Shown here piece by piece: positions 33,943 through 43,615 of a stretch of DNA of 64,000 nt (its first letter is position 1; every line of letters starts with the position of its first letter). The position numbers and the translations under genes are program-made. This DNA comes from Roseovarius gaetbuli (GTDB lineage: Bacteria > Pseudomonadota > Alphaproteobacteria > Rhodobacterales > Rhodobacteraceae): the NCBI RefSeq assembly GCF_900172365.1, contig NZ_FWFJ01000004.1, forward strand, positions 1-64,000. Direction: 5' to 3'. The notes below the pieces were generated by a model, which saw nothing but the letters and a program-made list of their open reading frames with translations, was not told where the DNA came from and searched no databases.

Positions 33943-36873
33943 ATGCTGGATGAAACGATACGCTCACGGCTGGCGCGTGACATCGAGGGTGAAACCCGCT
34001 TTGATGCCTTCACCGCCGGGCGCTATGCGACCGATGCCTCGATCTATCAGATCATGCCCGCCGGGGTGGTGATCGCCAAAAGCGCCGCCGATATTGCCGC
34101 AGCGCTCGACGCCGCGCGCGAGGCCGATGTTCCGCTTACCATGCGCGGCGGCGGAACATCGCAATGCGGGCAAACGGTGAATTCCGGGCTGATCGTGGAT
34201 TGCTCGAAATACCTCAACCGGATCATTGAGCTTGACGTGCCGGGTCGTCGCGCGGTGGTCGAACCGGGGATCGTGCTTGATGATCTCAATCGCGCGCTCA
34301 AGCCGCATGGCCTGTGGTTTCCAGTCGATGTTTCGACCGCCTCGCGCGCCACGATTGGCGGCATGGTGGGCAATAATTCCTGCGGCTCGCGGTCGCTTCG
34401 CTATGGCACCACGCGCGATAACGTCGCCCGAATCGAGGGGCTCTTGGCCGATGGCACAGCGTTTGATTTCGGCCCCGGGTCTGGCAATCGCGTGCCTGAA
34501 CCCTTGCTGCGGCAGATGCTTGATCTCGGCGCCCGTGAGGTGGGTGAAATCACCGCGCGTTTCCCCAAGGTTCAGCGCCGCGTTGGTGGCTATAATATCG
34601 ACGCGCTTGTGCCCGGTGATGGGCCGATCAACCTTGCGCATCTTCTGATTGGCTCCGAGGGCACGCTGGCGATTTCGACCGCGATCGAGATCAAGCTCTC
34701 GCCCCTGCCCTCGAAAACCCGCGTGATGGGGGTATGCCATTTTCCGACCTTCCGCGCCGCGATGGAGGCCGCAAAACCGCTTGTCGCGCTTGGGCCGACA
34801 TCTGTGGAACTGGTCGATTCGACGATGATCGACCTTGCGCGTTCGATCCCGATCTATGCCAAGACGCTAGAGGGGTTCGTGCGCGGCACCCCCGCCGCGA
34901 TGCTCTTTGTCGAATTCGCCGATAGCCCCGATGAGAACGCGGAAAACATGCGCCATCTTGCCGATACCATGGCCGATCTCGGCTTTGGGTTCGGCAAGGG
35001 CGGCGATCACGAAGGTGGCGTTGTCGAGGTCTGGGATATGGGTCTTGCCGCCGATATCGGCGAGCTGCGCAAGGCCGGTCTCAATATCATGATGTCGATG
35101 AAAGAGGCGGGCAAACCTGTGTCATTTGTCGAGGATTGCGCCGTGCCGCTGGATCATCTGGCCGATTATACCGACCGGCTCACCGAAGTGTTTCATAAAC
35201 ATGACACCACCGGCACATGGTATGCGCATGCCTCTGAGGGCTGCCTTCATGTGCGCCCGATCCTAAACCTCAAGCTTGAAAAAGACGTGCGCGCCATGCG
35301 TGAAATCGCCGAGGCCGCGTTCGAGATGGTGCGCGAGTACAAGGGTTCGCATTCCGGCGAGCATGGCGACGGCATCGTGCGATCCGAATTTCACGGGGCG
35401 ATGTTCGGCCAACGCATCCTGAGCGCCTTTGAAGAGGTGAAAGCAGCGTTCGATCCCGGTGCGCGCCTTAACCCCGGCAAGATCGTGCATGCGCCGAAAA
35501 TGGATGACCGGAGCCTGATGCGCTATCCGCCGGATTACGCGTTTGACGACCTCAAGACCGGGCATGACTGGTCCGACTGGACCGGCGCGGGCGGTGGATT
35601 TCAGGGCGCGGTCGAGATGTGCAACAACAACGGCGCCTGTCGCAAACTGGCCGGGGGTGCCATGTGCCCGAGCTATCGCGTGACCCGTGACGAACGCGAC
35701 GTGACCCGCGGGCGCGCCAACACCCTGCGCCTTGCTTTGTCTGGGCGCTTGGGCAAAGACGCCCTGTTTTCGCAAGATATGGCCGAAACGTTAAAGCTTT
35801 GCGTCGGCTGCAAGGCCTGCAAGCGCGAATGCCCCACCGGGGTGGACATGGCCAAGATGAAAACCGAGGTTCTTTATCAGCGCGGTCAGAAACTGGGGTA
35901 TGGCACGCGCGAGCGGCTGATCGCGGAAATGCCCCGCTATGCCCGCCTTGCGGTGGCGCTGCGTGGGGTGATCGCGCTGCGCAACCGGGTGCCGGTTCTG
36001 GCGCGTCTGGGAGAAAAACTTCTCGGGCTGGCGGCGGCGCGCAGCCTGCCCTTGTTTCGCGGTGATTTCTTTCGCGACAGCGAGGTCAACCAGGCCAAGG
36101 CGGGCGGCACGGCGGGCAAGGTGATCCTGTTCACCGATACGTTCAACCGCTGGATGGAACCCGAAATTCCGCGCGCCGCGCTGCGGGTTCTGACCCGCGC
36201 GGGATATGAGGTGATCACCGCCATGGCCCCCGGTCGCCCGCTCTGTTGTGGGCGCACGTATCTGGCGGCGGGCATGATTGACCGTGCCCGCGCCGAGGCC
36301 GAGCGCACGCTTGACGCCCTGATGCCGCATGTGCGCGCAGGCACGCCGATTGTGGGCCTGGAACCCTCCTGCCTTTTGACGCTGCGGGATGAGTTTCTCA
36401 CGCTGCTACCTGGCGAAGATGCGCGCGCGCTTGCCCAAAACGCGTTTCTCTTTGAGGAATTCATCGCGCGCGAGGCCAAGGCCGGGCGCTTTGATCTTGC
36501 GATGCATGACATCGGCCAGGGCGCGCATGTGCATGGTCATTGCCACCAAAAAGCCGCCGGGATCATGAGCGATATGGGCGCGGCGCTTGACCTTTTGCCG
36601 GGGCTTGCGGCGCAGAACATCGAAAGCAGTTGTTGCGGCATGGCCGGCGCCTTTGGCTATGGCGCAGAGACCCATGACATCTCGATCCGCATGGGCGAGC
36701 TGTCGCTTTTGCAGGCCGTGCGCGCCGCCGCGCCCGATGATCTTGTGATCGCCAATGGCACCTCTTGCCGCCATCAGATCGCCGACGGAACCGGCCGCCG
36801 GGCCTTGCATATCGCGGAAGTTTTCGACAGAGCCTCGTCAGAGACAGAAGGAAAGGGCCCAGAGCATGTATAG
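33943..36873 (+). CDS. FAD/Fe-S 2-hydroxyacid dehydrogenase (YdiJ-like)
   Basis: A 976-residue fusion. The N-terminal half is an FAD-binding type 4 domain (PLTMRGGGTSQCGQTVN; GGMVGNNSCGSRSLRYG; LLIGSEGTLAI) and FAD-oxidase C-terminal domain (SGEHGDGIVR). The second half is an iron-sulfur and CCG module: CNNNGAC with a distal MCP (about residue 560), CVGCKACKRECPTG (about 620), PLCCGRTYLAAG, GHCHQKA and SSCCGMAGAFGYG. This layout matches YdiJ-type D-2-hydroxyglutarate/D-lactate dehydrogenases, which pass electrons to the respiratory chain. The start ATG 33943 follows TAGGGGAT; a longer frame from 33727 would cross the operator. The gntR gene follows with an 8-bp overlap. Confidence 0.88.
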   Translation: MLDETIRSRLARDIEGETRFDAFTAGRYATDASIYQIMPAGVVIAKSAADIAAALDAAREADVPLTMRGGGTSQCGQTVNSGLIVDCSKYLNRIIELDVPGRRAVVEPGIVLDDLNRALKPHGLWFPVDVSTASRATIGGMVGNNSCGSRSLRYGTTRDNVARIEGLLADGTAFDFGPGSGNRVPEPLLRQMLDLGAREVGEITARFPKVQRRVGGYNIDALVPGDGPINLAHLLIGSEGTLAISTAIEIKLSPLPSKTRVMGVCHFPTFRAAMEAAKPLVALGPTSVELVDSTMIDLARSIPIYAKTLEGFVRGTPAAMLFVEFADSPDENAENMRHLADTMADLGFGFGKGGDHEGGVVEVWDMGLAADIGELRKAGLNIMMSMKEAGKPVSFVEDCAVPLDHLADYTDRLTEVFHKHDTTGTWYAHASEGCLHVRPILNLKLEKDVRAMREIAEAAFEMVREYKGSHSGEHGDGIVRSEFHGAMFGQRILSAFEEVKAAFDPGARLNPGKIVHAPKMDDRSLMRYPPDYAFDDLKTGHDWSDWTGAGGGFQGAVEMCNNNGACRKLAGGAMCPSYRVTRDERDVTRGRANTLRLALSGRLGKDALFSQDMAETLKLCVGCKACKRECPTGVDMAKMKTEVLYQRGQKLGYGTRERLIAEMPRYARLAVALRGVIALRNRVPVLARLGEKLLGLAAARSLPLFRGDFFRDSEVNQAKAGGTAGKVILFTDTFNRWMEPEIPRAALRVLTRAGYEVITAMAPGRPLCCGRTYLAAGMIDRARAEAERTLDALMPHVRAGTPIVGLEPSCLLTLRDEFLTLLPGEDARALAQNAFLFEEFIAREAKAGRFDLAMHDIGQGAHVHGHCHQKAAGIMSDMGAALDLLPGLAAQNIESSCCGMAGAFGYGAETHDISIRMGELSLLQAVRAAAPDDLVIANGTSCRHQIADGTGRRALHIAEVFDRASSETEGKGPEHV

Positions 36874-37555
36874 TGACCCCGAAAAGGCGCCCGCCATGTC
36901 CGAGTTGAAACCAGAGCCGATTGGGCGCACCGCCCTTGCCGTCGAGATCACCAACCGGCTGCGCCAGATGATCCTTGAAGGTCAGCTTGAGCCCGGTGGA
37001 AAGATCAACGAAAAGCTTTTGACCGAACAGTTCGGCGTGTCACGCACGCCCCTGCGCGAGGCGCTCAAGGTGCTGGCCTCCGAGGGATTGCTTGACCTCA
37101 TTCCACATCGCGGCGCGGTCATCACCCGCCAGAGCGAAGCCGAGTTGGCCGAGGTGTTTCGCGTCCTCGCCGCGCTTGAGGGGCTGGCCGGAGAGCTTGC
37201 GGCCGTGGCGGCCAGCGACGGCGATCTCAAAGCGATCGAAGCCATGACGCAAGAGCTGCGCCGCTCTTATGAAGAGACCGACAGGCCGACCTATTTCCGC
37301 ATCAATCAGGCCATTCACAAGTCGATCCTCGCGGCGGCGGATAACGAGACCCTGCTGCGCTCGCACGAGCTTTTGGCCTATCGCGTGCAGCGCGCGCGCT
37401 ATCAGGCGAACCTCACGCCGGACCGCTGGCGCGCGGCGGTTGAAGAACACGAGGCGATTGCCGAGGCGCTTTGCGCGCGTGAGGCCGCCAAGACGGCAGA
37501 GCGGATGAAAGACCACCTTTTGAAAAAGCTCGCCTCGATTTCGGCCAAAGCCTAA
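36866..37555 (+). CDS. GntR-family regulator, FadR/FCD type
   Basis: About 229 residues: winged HTH (NRLRQMILEGQLEPGGKINEK cut at that point, then FGVSRTPLREALKVLASEGL) and an all-helical FCD ligand domain with FRVLAALEGLAGELA and metal-site histidines (INQAIHKSI, VEEHEAI). FCD regulators respond to organic acids. Overlap with the dehydrogenase gene and the palindrome at 33879-33897 suggest that it controls both the dehydrogenase and the divergent TRAP operon. The ATG at 36866 has GGAAAGGG upstream; 36896 is an alternative. Confidence 0.88.
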   Translation: MYSDPEKAPAMSELKPEPIGRTALAVEITNRLRQMILEGQLEPGGKINEKLLTEQFGVSRTPLREALKVLASEGLLDLIPHRGAVITRQSEAELAEVFRVLAALEGLAGELAAVAASDGDLKAIEAMTQELRRSYEETDRPTYFRINQAIHKSILAAADNETLLRSHELLAYRVQRARYQANLTPDRWRAAVEEHEAIAEALCAREAAKTAERMKDHLLKKLASISAKA

Positions 37556-37562
37556 CCCGCCC

Positions 37563-38666
37563 TCACGTTGCAAACCGCTCTGGCGAGAGCGCCACGATGA
37601 CCTCTGGCGCAAGCTCGGGGGTGTGCCCCAGAACAAGCGCCGCCGTCAGCCGCGACAAGGCCGGGGCGGTTTGCACGCCATAGCCCCCCTGCCCCGCCAA
37701 CCAGAAAAATCCGGGCTTACCGGGCGCAAAGCCGGCCACCGGCGTGCGGTCGGCGACAAAGCTGCGCAGGCCAGCCCAGCTATGTTCGACCCGGGTCACC
37801 GGCACCGTCACCGCCTGTTCAAACCGGTGCAATCCTTCGGCCAGAACCATATCATCCGCCCAGGCATCATGCGGATCAACCGGGTCTTCATCGGCAGGCG
37901 AGATCATAAGCTTGCCGGCCTCGGGCTTGGCGTACCAGGTCTCGGCGATAGAGCCGAACACAGGCCAATCTGCGCAATCATACCCCTCGGGCTCAGGGAT
38001 GATCGCGGCCGAACGACGTAGCGGCTGCAGGCCGACCCGCGCCACGCCCGCGCGCCCTGCCACCTCATCGGCCCAGGCCCCGGCGGCGTTGACGACGATC
38101 GGCGCGGTGAAGGTGTCCAGCGGCGTTTCAACCTGCCAAAGCGCGCCATCATGGCGGATCTCGCCCACCGGCGCGCCGGTGATGATCTGGCCGCCATGGC
38201 CGCGTAAAAACCGGGCATAGCCCTGCAACATCCGGTCGACATCAATGCCCTGTGCGCCATGTTCGATCATCGCCCCGGCAATCCGCTCGGGGCGCAGGAT
38301 CGGCACGATCTCGGCGGCCTCGGCCCCGCTTAGCCGTTCGATCCCGGTCGAGCCGTCAAGATAGGCCTCAAGCTCCGGCATTTCATCCTCGCTCGCGATC
38401 AGCAATTCGCCGCGCGGGCTAAGCAGCGGGCCGTCGCAAATGTCACCGGGGGCCTCGAAAATCGGCTCTGCGGCGGCATTGAGCGCACGCAGGGTGGCAT
38501 TGCCGTAGTTGCGGATAAAGATCGCCGCCGAGCGCCCGGTCGAGTGATAGCCAAGCTGCGGCTCGCCCTCTAAGAGGACAACCTCAGCCCCGCCGCGCGC
38601 AAGCTCTGCAGCGGCACTGACCCCGGCGATCCCGCCGCCGATCACGATGATGTCGGCGCGGCTCAT
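37563..38666 (-). CDS. FAD-dependent amine/D-amino acid oxidase family (DAO)
   Basis: A 367-residue DAO-fold oxidoreductase: IIVIGGGIAGVSAAAELA with the acidic strand end VVLLEGE, YHSTGRSAAIF, VNAAGAWADEVA, and a C-terminal FFWLAGQGGYGVQTAPA. It likely oxidises a secondary or primary amine, such as an amino acid or polyamine derivative, with FAD. Last gene of the ten-gene polyamine operon, overlapping the deacetylase by 4 bp. Substrate inferred only from context. Confidence 0.85.
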   Translation of the reverse strand: MSRADIIVIGGGIAGVSAAAELARGGAEVVLLEGEPQLGYHSTGRSAAIFIRNYGNATLRALNAAAEPIFEAPGDICDGPLLSPRGELLIASEDEMPELEAYLDGSTGIERLSGAEAAEIVPILRPERIAGAMIEHGAQGIDVDRMLQGYARFLRGHGGQIITGAPVGEIRHDGALWQVETPLDTFTAPIVVNAAGAWADEVAGRAGVARVGLQPLRRSAAIIPEPEGYDCADWPVFGSIAETWYAKPEAGKLMISPADEDPVDPHDAWADDMVLAEGLHRFEQAVTVPVTRVEHSWAGLRSFVADRTPVAGFAPGKPGFFWLAGQGGYGVQTAPALSRLTAALVLGHTPELAPEVIVALSPERFAT

Positions 38667-39685
38667 GCGCCTTCGAACCCGGTCAAGGCGGCGGTCAGGT
38701 TCTCGCCAAGCTCGTCACAAAGATAGCCGCCTTCCTGCACGAAAAGCGTCGGCAAGCCGAGGCCCGCAATCGCCGCCCCGATCCGGCCAAACCCCGGCGT
38801 CGTGATCGCCAAGCCCTTGAACGGATCGCCGACGTAAGCATCAAGCCCAAGCGCCACCACCACCACATCGGCGCCAAAGGCGGCCACCCGCTCAAGCGCC
38901 GTGTCGAGCACCTTGAGATAGGCGTCATCGCCAGTGCCGCGCGCCAGCGGCAGGTTGAGGTTATAGCCAATTCCGCGCCCCGCGCCGCGCTCGTTGCCGT
39001 GCCCCCAGAAGAACGGATAAAATCGCGCCGGATCGGCATGGATCGACACGGTCAGCACATCGTCGCGGTCATAGAAAATGCCCTGCGTGCCGTTGCCGTG
39101 ATGCACATCGACATCCAGAATGGCGGCCCGCAGGCCGCTAGCGCGCAACCGCTCGGCGGCAATCCCGGCATTGTTGAGAAAGCAAAACCCCCCCGCCAGA
39201 TCGCCGTAAGCGTGATGCCCCGGCGGGCGGCACAGCGCATAACCCGCGCGCGCTCCATCCGCCAAAAGATCGGCGCCGGTCACCGCCGATTGCGCCGACC
39301 AATAGGCGGCCTCCCAGGTGCCCTTCCCGATGGGACAGGCGGTATCGGCCTGATGAAACCCCGCCTGCCCGACGGCGGATTTCGGGTAATTGTCGGATCG
39401 GTTAGCGGGGTGAATATTGGGGATCACCTCTTCGCCCGCGCCCTCGATCCGCTGCCAGCGGGTGTAGATATTCTTGAGAAACGTCACATATTCCGGCGAA
39501 TGCAGCGCCGCAATCGGGCCAAGCCCGGCATCCTTCGGCGCGATGAAATCACAGCCCGCCGCCTCGGCCCCGTGGCGTAGGCGGGTGATGCGCTCTGGCT
39601 GTTCCGGGCTTGGCAGGACCTTGCCGTTGGCCATGAAATGTTTGGGATCATGGTGCCACTGGCGGTCGTCAAAAATGGCCTTCAT
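38663..39685 (-). CDS. Acetylpolyamine amidohydrolase (histone deacetylase family)
   Basis: A 340-residue class II deacetylase-fold enzyme. The Zn/active-site landmarks are CRPPGHHAY, FCFLNNAGIAAE, LDVDVHHGNGTQ, and LGLDAYVGDP for the second Asp ligand. Bacterial relatives release acetate from acetylated putrescine, cadaverine or spermidine. Its presence in an operon with a polyamine-type ABC importer, a GNAT acetyltransferase and aminotransferase makes that role likely. ATGA overlap with the GNAT gene. Confidence 0.9.
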   Translation of the reverse strand: MKAIFDDRQWHHDPKHFMANGKVLPSPEQPERITRLRHGAEAAGCDFIAPKDAGLGPIAALHSPEYVTFLKNIYTRWQRIEGAGEEVIPNIHPANRSDNYPKSAVGQAGFHQADTACPIGKGTWEAAYWSAQSAVTGADLLADGARAGYALCRPPGHHAYGDLAGGFCFLNNAGIAAERLRASGLRAAILDVDVHHGNGTQGIFYDRDDVLTVSIHADPARFYPFFWGHGNERGAGRGIGYNLNLPLARGTGDDAYLKVLDTALERVAAFGADVVVVALGLDAYVGDPFKGLAITTPGFGRIGAAIAGLGLPTLFVQEGGYLCDELGENLTAALTGFEGA

Positions 39686-40173
39686 TGCGCATTCCTTATC
39701 AGTCGTTGCATCGCATCCTGTGACAGGCGCATGGTCGTCGCATTGCTTTGCGGCTCGAACCCGAGGCGCGTGTAAAACCGGCGCGAGGCGGTGCTATGGG
39801 CATAGACCGCCAATGTCATCCACTTGCTCCCCCAGAGCAGATCCGCGCGTTTGGCGACCTCTGCCAGCACGCCCGCCCCAAGCTTTTGACCGCGCGCCGC
39901 CTCTGCGATCCAGAGGTCAGAGACATAAACCCCCGCCGCGCCGCGCGCGGTGGAAAACACCGGGCTGAACAGCGCCGCGCCCATCAACGCGCCCTCGCAG
40001 AGCGCCAAGAGGCCATAGGCGGCGGGCACCGGCCCGAACAGCCCCGCGCGCAACACCGCCTTGTCGGCCAGATGCACATCGCCCAACTCGACGCTAAGCG
40101 CGCGCAGGGCTTGGTCCAACAGGTCCAGGTCATCGGCGCTTTGCACCGGGTGAAACTCGATATCCCTCATCAT
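39682..40173 (-). CDS. GNAT acetyltransferase, diamine N-acetyltransferase-like
   Basis: A 163-residue GNAT protein. Strand 4 and the acetyl-CoA loop appear as VYVSDLWIAEAARGQKLGAG (R/Q-x-x-G-x-G/A pattern) and the C-terminal YAHSTASRRFYTRLGFEP is also typical. Given neighbours, the acceptor may be a polyamine, giving with the deacetylase an acetylation/deacetylation pair. The start directly abuts the BKACE stop (TGAATG). Confidence 0.8.
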   Translation of the reverse strand: MMRDIEFHPVQSADDLDLLDQALRALSVELGDVHLADKAVLRAGLFGPVPAAYGLLALCEGALMGAALFSPVFSTARGAAGVYVSDLWIAEAARGQKLGAGVLAEVAKRADLLWGSKWMTLAVYAHSTASRRFYTRLGFEPQSNATTMRLSQDAMQRLIRNAQ

Positions 40174-41100
40174 TCAGATCGCCGTCTTATCCGCGCCCTT
40201 GAGGCCCAGAATTGCGCGCGCCTGATCGGGGGTGGCGACGGTGCGCCCCAAAGCCTCGACAACTTCGCGGATCTTGGAAACCTGCTCGGCGTTGGACCGC
40301 GCAAGCGTGCCGCGCGCGATGGTAAGGCTATCCTCAAGCCCGACGCGCACATGCCCGCCCATGGCCGCCGACATGGTGATCAGTGGCATCTGATGCCGCC
40401 CCGCCGCCAGAACAGAGAACATGTAATCCTCGCCAAATAGCTTGTCGGCGATGCGCACCATATGGGTCAGGTTCTCGGGGTCCGGCCCCATGCCGCCTAA
40501 GACGCCGAACACGAACTGAATGAAAAATGGCGCCTTGATCAGCCCGCGATCGGCAAAATGGCGCAGCATGTAAAGGTGGCTCAGGTCATAGCATTCGAAT
40601 TCAAAGCGCGCGCCGCGATCCTGGCCAAGCTCGGTCAGGATACGGGCGATATCGCGCGGGGTGTTCTTGAAGACAAGGTCATCCGAGCCCTCGAGAAAGG
40701 GCTTTTCCCAATCGTGTTGCCAGTCTGAAATCCGCGCGGCCATCGGGTAAAGCGCGAAATTCATCGTGCCCATGTTGAGCGAGGCCATTTCCGGCTCGGC
40801 CTGCTTGGGCGCGGCCAGCCTCTGATCAAGGCTCATCACCGCGCTACCGCCGGTCGAGATATTGAGCACCGCATCGCTCGCCTGTTTCAGGCGGGGCAGG
40901 AAACCCATGAAATGCGCGGGCTCTGACGAGGGCTTGCCGGTCTCGGGATCGCGCGCATGCAGGTGCAGGATCGCCGCCCCCGCCTCGGCCGCGCCAAGAC
41001 CCGCCGCCGTGATCTCATCCGCCGTGACAGGAAGATGCGGCGACATGCTCGGCGTGTGGATCGAGCCGGTCAAGGCACAGGTGATGATGATCTCGCGCAT
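40174..41100 (-). CDS. BKACE (beta-keto acid cleavage enzyme, DUF849)
   Basis: A 308-residue Zn-dependent TIM barrel: IIITCALTGSIHTPSMSPHLP at the N-terminus broken into ITCALTGSI and HTPSMSPHLP, metal ligands in ILHLHARDPETG, and GGHVRVGLEDSL near the end. BKACE enzymes condense a beta-keto acid with acetyl-CoA and split it to acetoacetate and a CoA ester; the founding member acts on 3-keto-5-aminohexanoate of lysine fermentation. In a polyamine operon, an amino- or acetamido-beta-keto acid is a plausible substrate. Confidence 0.9.
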   Translation of the reverse strand: MREIIITCALTGSIHTPSMSPHLPVTADEITAAGLGAAEAGAAILHLHARDPETGKPSSEPAHFMGFLPRLKQASDAVLNISTGGSAVMSLDQRLAAPKQAEPEMASLNMGTMNFALYPMAARISDWQHDWEKPFLEGSDDLVFKNTPRDIARILTELGQDRGARFEFECYDLSHLYMLRHFADRGLIKAPFFIQFVFGVLGGMGPDPENLTHMVRIADKLFGEDYMFSVLAAGRHQMPLITMSAAMGGHVRVGLEDSLTIARGTLARSNAEQVSKIREVVEALGRTVATPDQARAILGLKGADKTAI

Positions 41101-41109
41101 CCCCGCCCC

Positions 41110-42462
41110 TTACGCGATCTTGTCGAGGCTGGGGCGGATTTCGGCGGTGAATTGCGCAAGTGCTGCATCCAGCATTTCGGTGATCTCGTCCAGATGGGTT
41201 TCATTCACGATCATCGGCGGGCAGACAAGGACATGATCGCCCTCAACGCCATCACGGGTGCGGCGCGAATAGACGATAAGGCCCTTGACATAGGCGATCT
41301 GCACAAAGCGGTCAAAGGCGCGCAATTCTTTCGGCAGGGGCGCCTTGGTGGCCCGGTCCGACATGAATTCGAACGCCGTCAAAAGACCCATGCCGCGCAC
41401 ATCGCCGATGATCGCATGGCGGTCCATCAGCTCGCGCAAACGGGTCAACAATTTCTCTCCCATCAGGGCCGCATTCCTGACCAGGCCAAGACGCTCGATC
41501 TCGTCGATCACGGCAAGGCCGGCGGCGCAGGCAAGCGGATTGCCGGCATAGGTGAACCCGTGCAAAAACCCGCCCGCGTCAAGCACCGGCTCGACAAGGC
41601 GCTCATGCGCGGCCATCCCGCCAAGCGGCATGTAGCCGGCGGCAAAGCCCTTGGACATGACCATGATATCGGGCTCAAGATTCCAGTGTTCCGAGGCCAG
41701 AAATTTACCCGTGCGCCCGGCGCCGGTCATCACCTCGTCAAGGATGAAAAGTACGCCATATTGGCGGCAAATCTCCTGCACGCGCTCCATATATCCGCGC
41801 GGCGGCACAAGCGCCCCGGTCGAGGCGCCGCCGACCGGCTCGACGATAAAGGCCAGCACCGACTCAGGCCCTTCGGCCAAAATCTGCGCCTCAAGCATAT
41901 GGGCATAATGATGCCCGGTCGCGATGTCATCAGGGTCAAGCCCGTCAAGATAGGCGCGCGGCGCGGGCACTTTCGGCATCATCTGCATCATCGGCTCGAA
42001 CGGCTTGGTCAGCGGCGCATAACCGGTGATCGCAAGCGCGCCCAAGGTGCAGCCATGATAGCTCGGGCTGCGCGAAATCACCTTCCAGCGGCTGCCCTGC
42101 CCCACGGCAAGCGCATATTGCCGGGCCAGCTTGATCGCACTTTCCACCGCCTCGGACCCGCCCGAGACAAAGAATACCCGGTTCAACCCCTCGGGCGTCA
42201 GGGCGGCGGTTTTCGAGGCCAGCTTTTCCGAGGCCTCGGTCTCAAAGTGAAGCCGATAGCCAAAGGTCGATTTCTCCATCTGGCGGCGCATCGCCTCTAG
42301 CACATTCTCGTTGGAATGGCCGATGTTACAGACCATCGCGCCAGACGAGCCGTCAAGATAGCGCTTGCCATCGACATCCCACATGTAAACGCCGCGCGCC
42401 TGATCCAGCACCGGTTTGCGCTCTCTGCCCTGATAGAAAAGGTGGCTTGGTTTTGCACTCAT
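41110..42462 (-). CDS. Class III aminotransferase of the polyamine operon
   Basis: A 450-residue PLP enzyme: GSSGAMVCNIGHSN, VSGGSEAVESAIKLAR, PSYHGCT, FILDEVMTGAGRTG, Schiff-base Lys271 in MSKGFAAGYMPL, and GFLHGFTYAGNPLAC. It probably transaminates the terminal amine of an imported polyamine or its acetyl derivative. I chose ATG 42462, 4 bp after the ATPase gene, over a longer frame. Distinct from, but similar in layout to, the aminotransferase at 9217. Confidence 0.88.
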   Translation of the reverse strand: MSAKPSHLFYQGRERKPVLDQARGVYMWDVDGKRYLDGSSGAMVCNIGHSNENVLEAMRRQMEKSTFGYRLHFETEASEKLASKTAALTPEGLNRVFFVSGGSEAVESAIKLARQYALAVGQGSRWKVISRSPSYHGCTLGALAITGYAPLTKPFEPMMQMMPKVPAPRAYLDGLDPDDIATGHHYAHMLEAQILAEGPESVLAFIVEPVGGASTGALVPPRGYMERVQEICRQYGVLFILDEVMTGAGRTGKFLASEHWNLEPDIMVMSKGFAAGYMPLGGMAAHERLVEPVLDAGGFLHGFTYAGNPLACAAGLAVIDEIERLGLVRNAALMGEKLLTRLRELMDRHAIIGDVRGMGLLTAFEFMSDRATKAPLPKELRAFDRFVQIAYVKGLIVYSRRTRDGVEGDHVLVCPPMIVNETHLDEITEMLDAALAQFTAEIRPSLDKIA

Positions 42463-42466
42463 GGTC

Positions 42467-43540
42467 TTATCCCGGAAGCGCCGCGCAATCCTGCGGGCGA
42501 AGGTGGAGGTTGACCTCGTCGCCCACGGCAAAGGGGCGCCCGTCGATCATGTTGATGGCCTGTAACTGGGTCTCGCCCGCGCGCACGAAATAGCGCACGG
42601 CCTGACCTTGGTAATCGACGGTTTCGACCTTTGCAGGCACTGAAATCACGCCCTTTGCGGCGCTCGATTTCGACAAGACCAGCTTTTCGGCGCGCACCAC
42701 AAGCTTGGCCGAGCCCTTGGATTTGAGGTTGGGCGCCTTCTCGGCCGGGATATCCATGCCGCCGAACACCGGCGCTTCGATCCCCACGAGGGGCCCGCCA
42801 TAGCTGGTGCATGTCGCATCAAAGATGTTCGACGCGCCAAGGAAATTGGCGACAAATTCAGAGGCCGGCGTGTTGTAGACCTCTTCGGGTTTGCCGACCT
42901 GTTCAACGCGGCCCTCGGACATGACGACGATAAAGTCCGACATCGCAAGCGCCTCGGATTGGTCATGGGTCACAAAGACTGTGGTCACGCCGATGCGCTC
43001 CTGAATGCGCTTGAGTTCGACGCGCATATCCTCGCGCAGGTTGGCATCAAGCGCCGATAGCGGTTCATCAAGCAGCAAAACATCCGGCTCGATCACGATG
43101 GCGCGGGCAAGCGCGATGCGCTGTTGCTGGCCACCCGACAATTCCTTGGGATAGCGATGCCCGACATCGGGAAGCTGCACCAATTCAAGCGCCGCCTTGA
43201 CCTTGGCCGGGATATCGGCGCTTGGCACGTCGCGGTACTTGAGGCCAAAGGCGACATTCTCGGCCACGGTTTTATGCGGGAAAAGCGCGTAATTCTGAAA
43301 CACCAGCCCGAGGTTGCGCTCGTGGATCGGCACATCGTTGACCCGCTTGTCGCCAATCAGGATTTCGCCTTCGCTCGGGTCCAGAAGCCCCGCGATCATC
43401 CGCAGATTGGTGGTCTTGCCACAGCCCGACGGCCCCAAAAGCGTCACGAACGCGCCTTCGGGTATCTCAAGCGAGGTCTGGTGAACGGCGGTAAAGCCGC
43501 CAAACCGTTTGACGATGTTCTTGAGGGTGACGGCGCTCAT
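42467..43540 (-). CDS. ABC transporter ATPase, spermidine/putrescine type (PotA-like)
   Basis: A 357-residue ABC ATPase: Walker A GPSGCGKTT, signature LSGGQQQR, Walker B VLLLDEPLSALD, switch VTHDQSEAL, and a C-terminal TOBE domain from about residue 280. It energises the two permeases encoded upstream. Located 75 bp after the binding-protein gene, across a GC-rich hairpin (43554-43580). Confidence 0.92.
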   Translation of the reverse strand: MSAVTLKNIVKRFGGFTAVHQTSLEIPEGAFVTLLGPSGCGKTTNLRMIAGLLDPSEGEILIGDKRVNDVPIHERNLGLVFQNYALFPHKTVAENVAFGLKYRDVPSADIPAKVKAALELVQLPDVGHRYPKELSGGQQQRIALARAIVIEPDVLLLDEPLSALDANLREDMRVELKRIQERIGVTTVFVTHDQSEALAMSDFIVVMSEGRVEQVGKPEEVYNTPASEFVANFLGASNIFDATCTSYGGPLVGIEAPVFGGMDIPAEKAPNLKSKGSAKLVVRAEKLVLSKSSAAKGVISVPAKVETVDYQGQAVRYFVRAGETQLQAINMIDGRPFAVGDEVNLHLRPQDCAALPG

Positions 43541-43553
43541 TGGCGGCCTCCTT

Positions 43554-43580
43554 GGGCGGGCGGAAAGTGGTGGCCCGCCC
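43554..43580 (-). terminator. Intercistronic hairpin after the polyamine binding-protein gene
   Basis: GGGCGGGC (43554-43561) and GCCCGCCC (43573-43580) are perfect arms with an 11-nt loop, 35 nt beyond the binding-protein stop. No T-run. Likely mRNA stabiliser/attenuator separating the abundant binding protein from downstream enzymes. Confidence 0.7.
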
Positions 43581-43615
43581 CGGCAATGGCCGGGACAGGC
43601 AAGGATCGAACGGGC

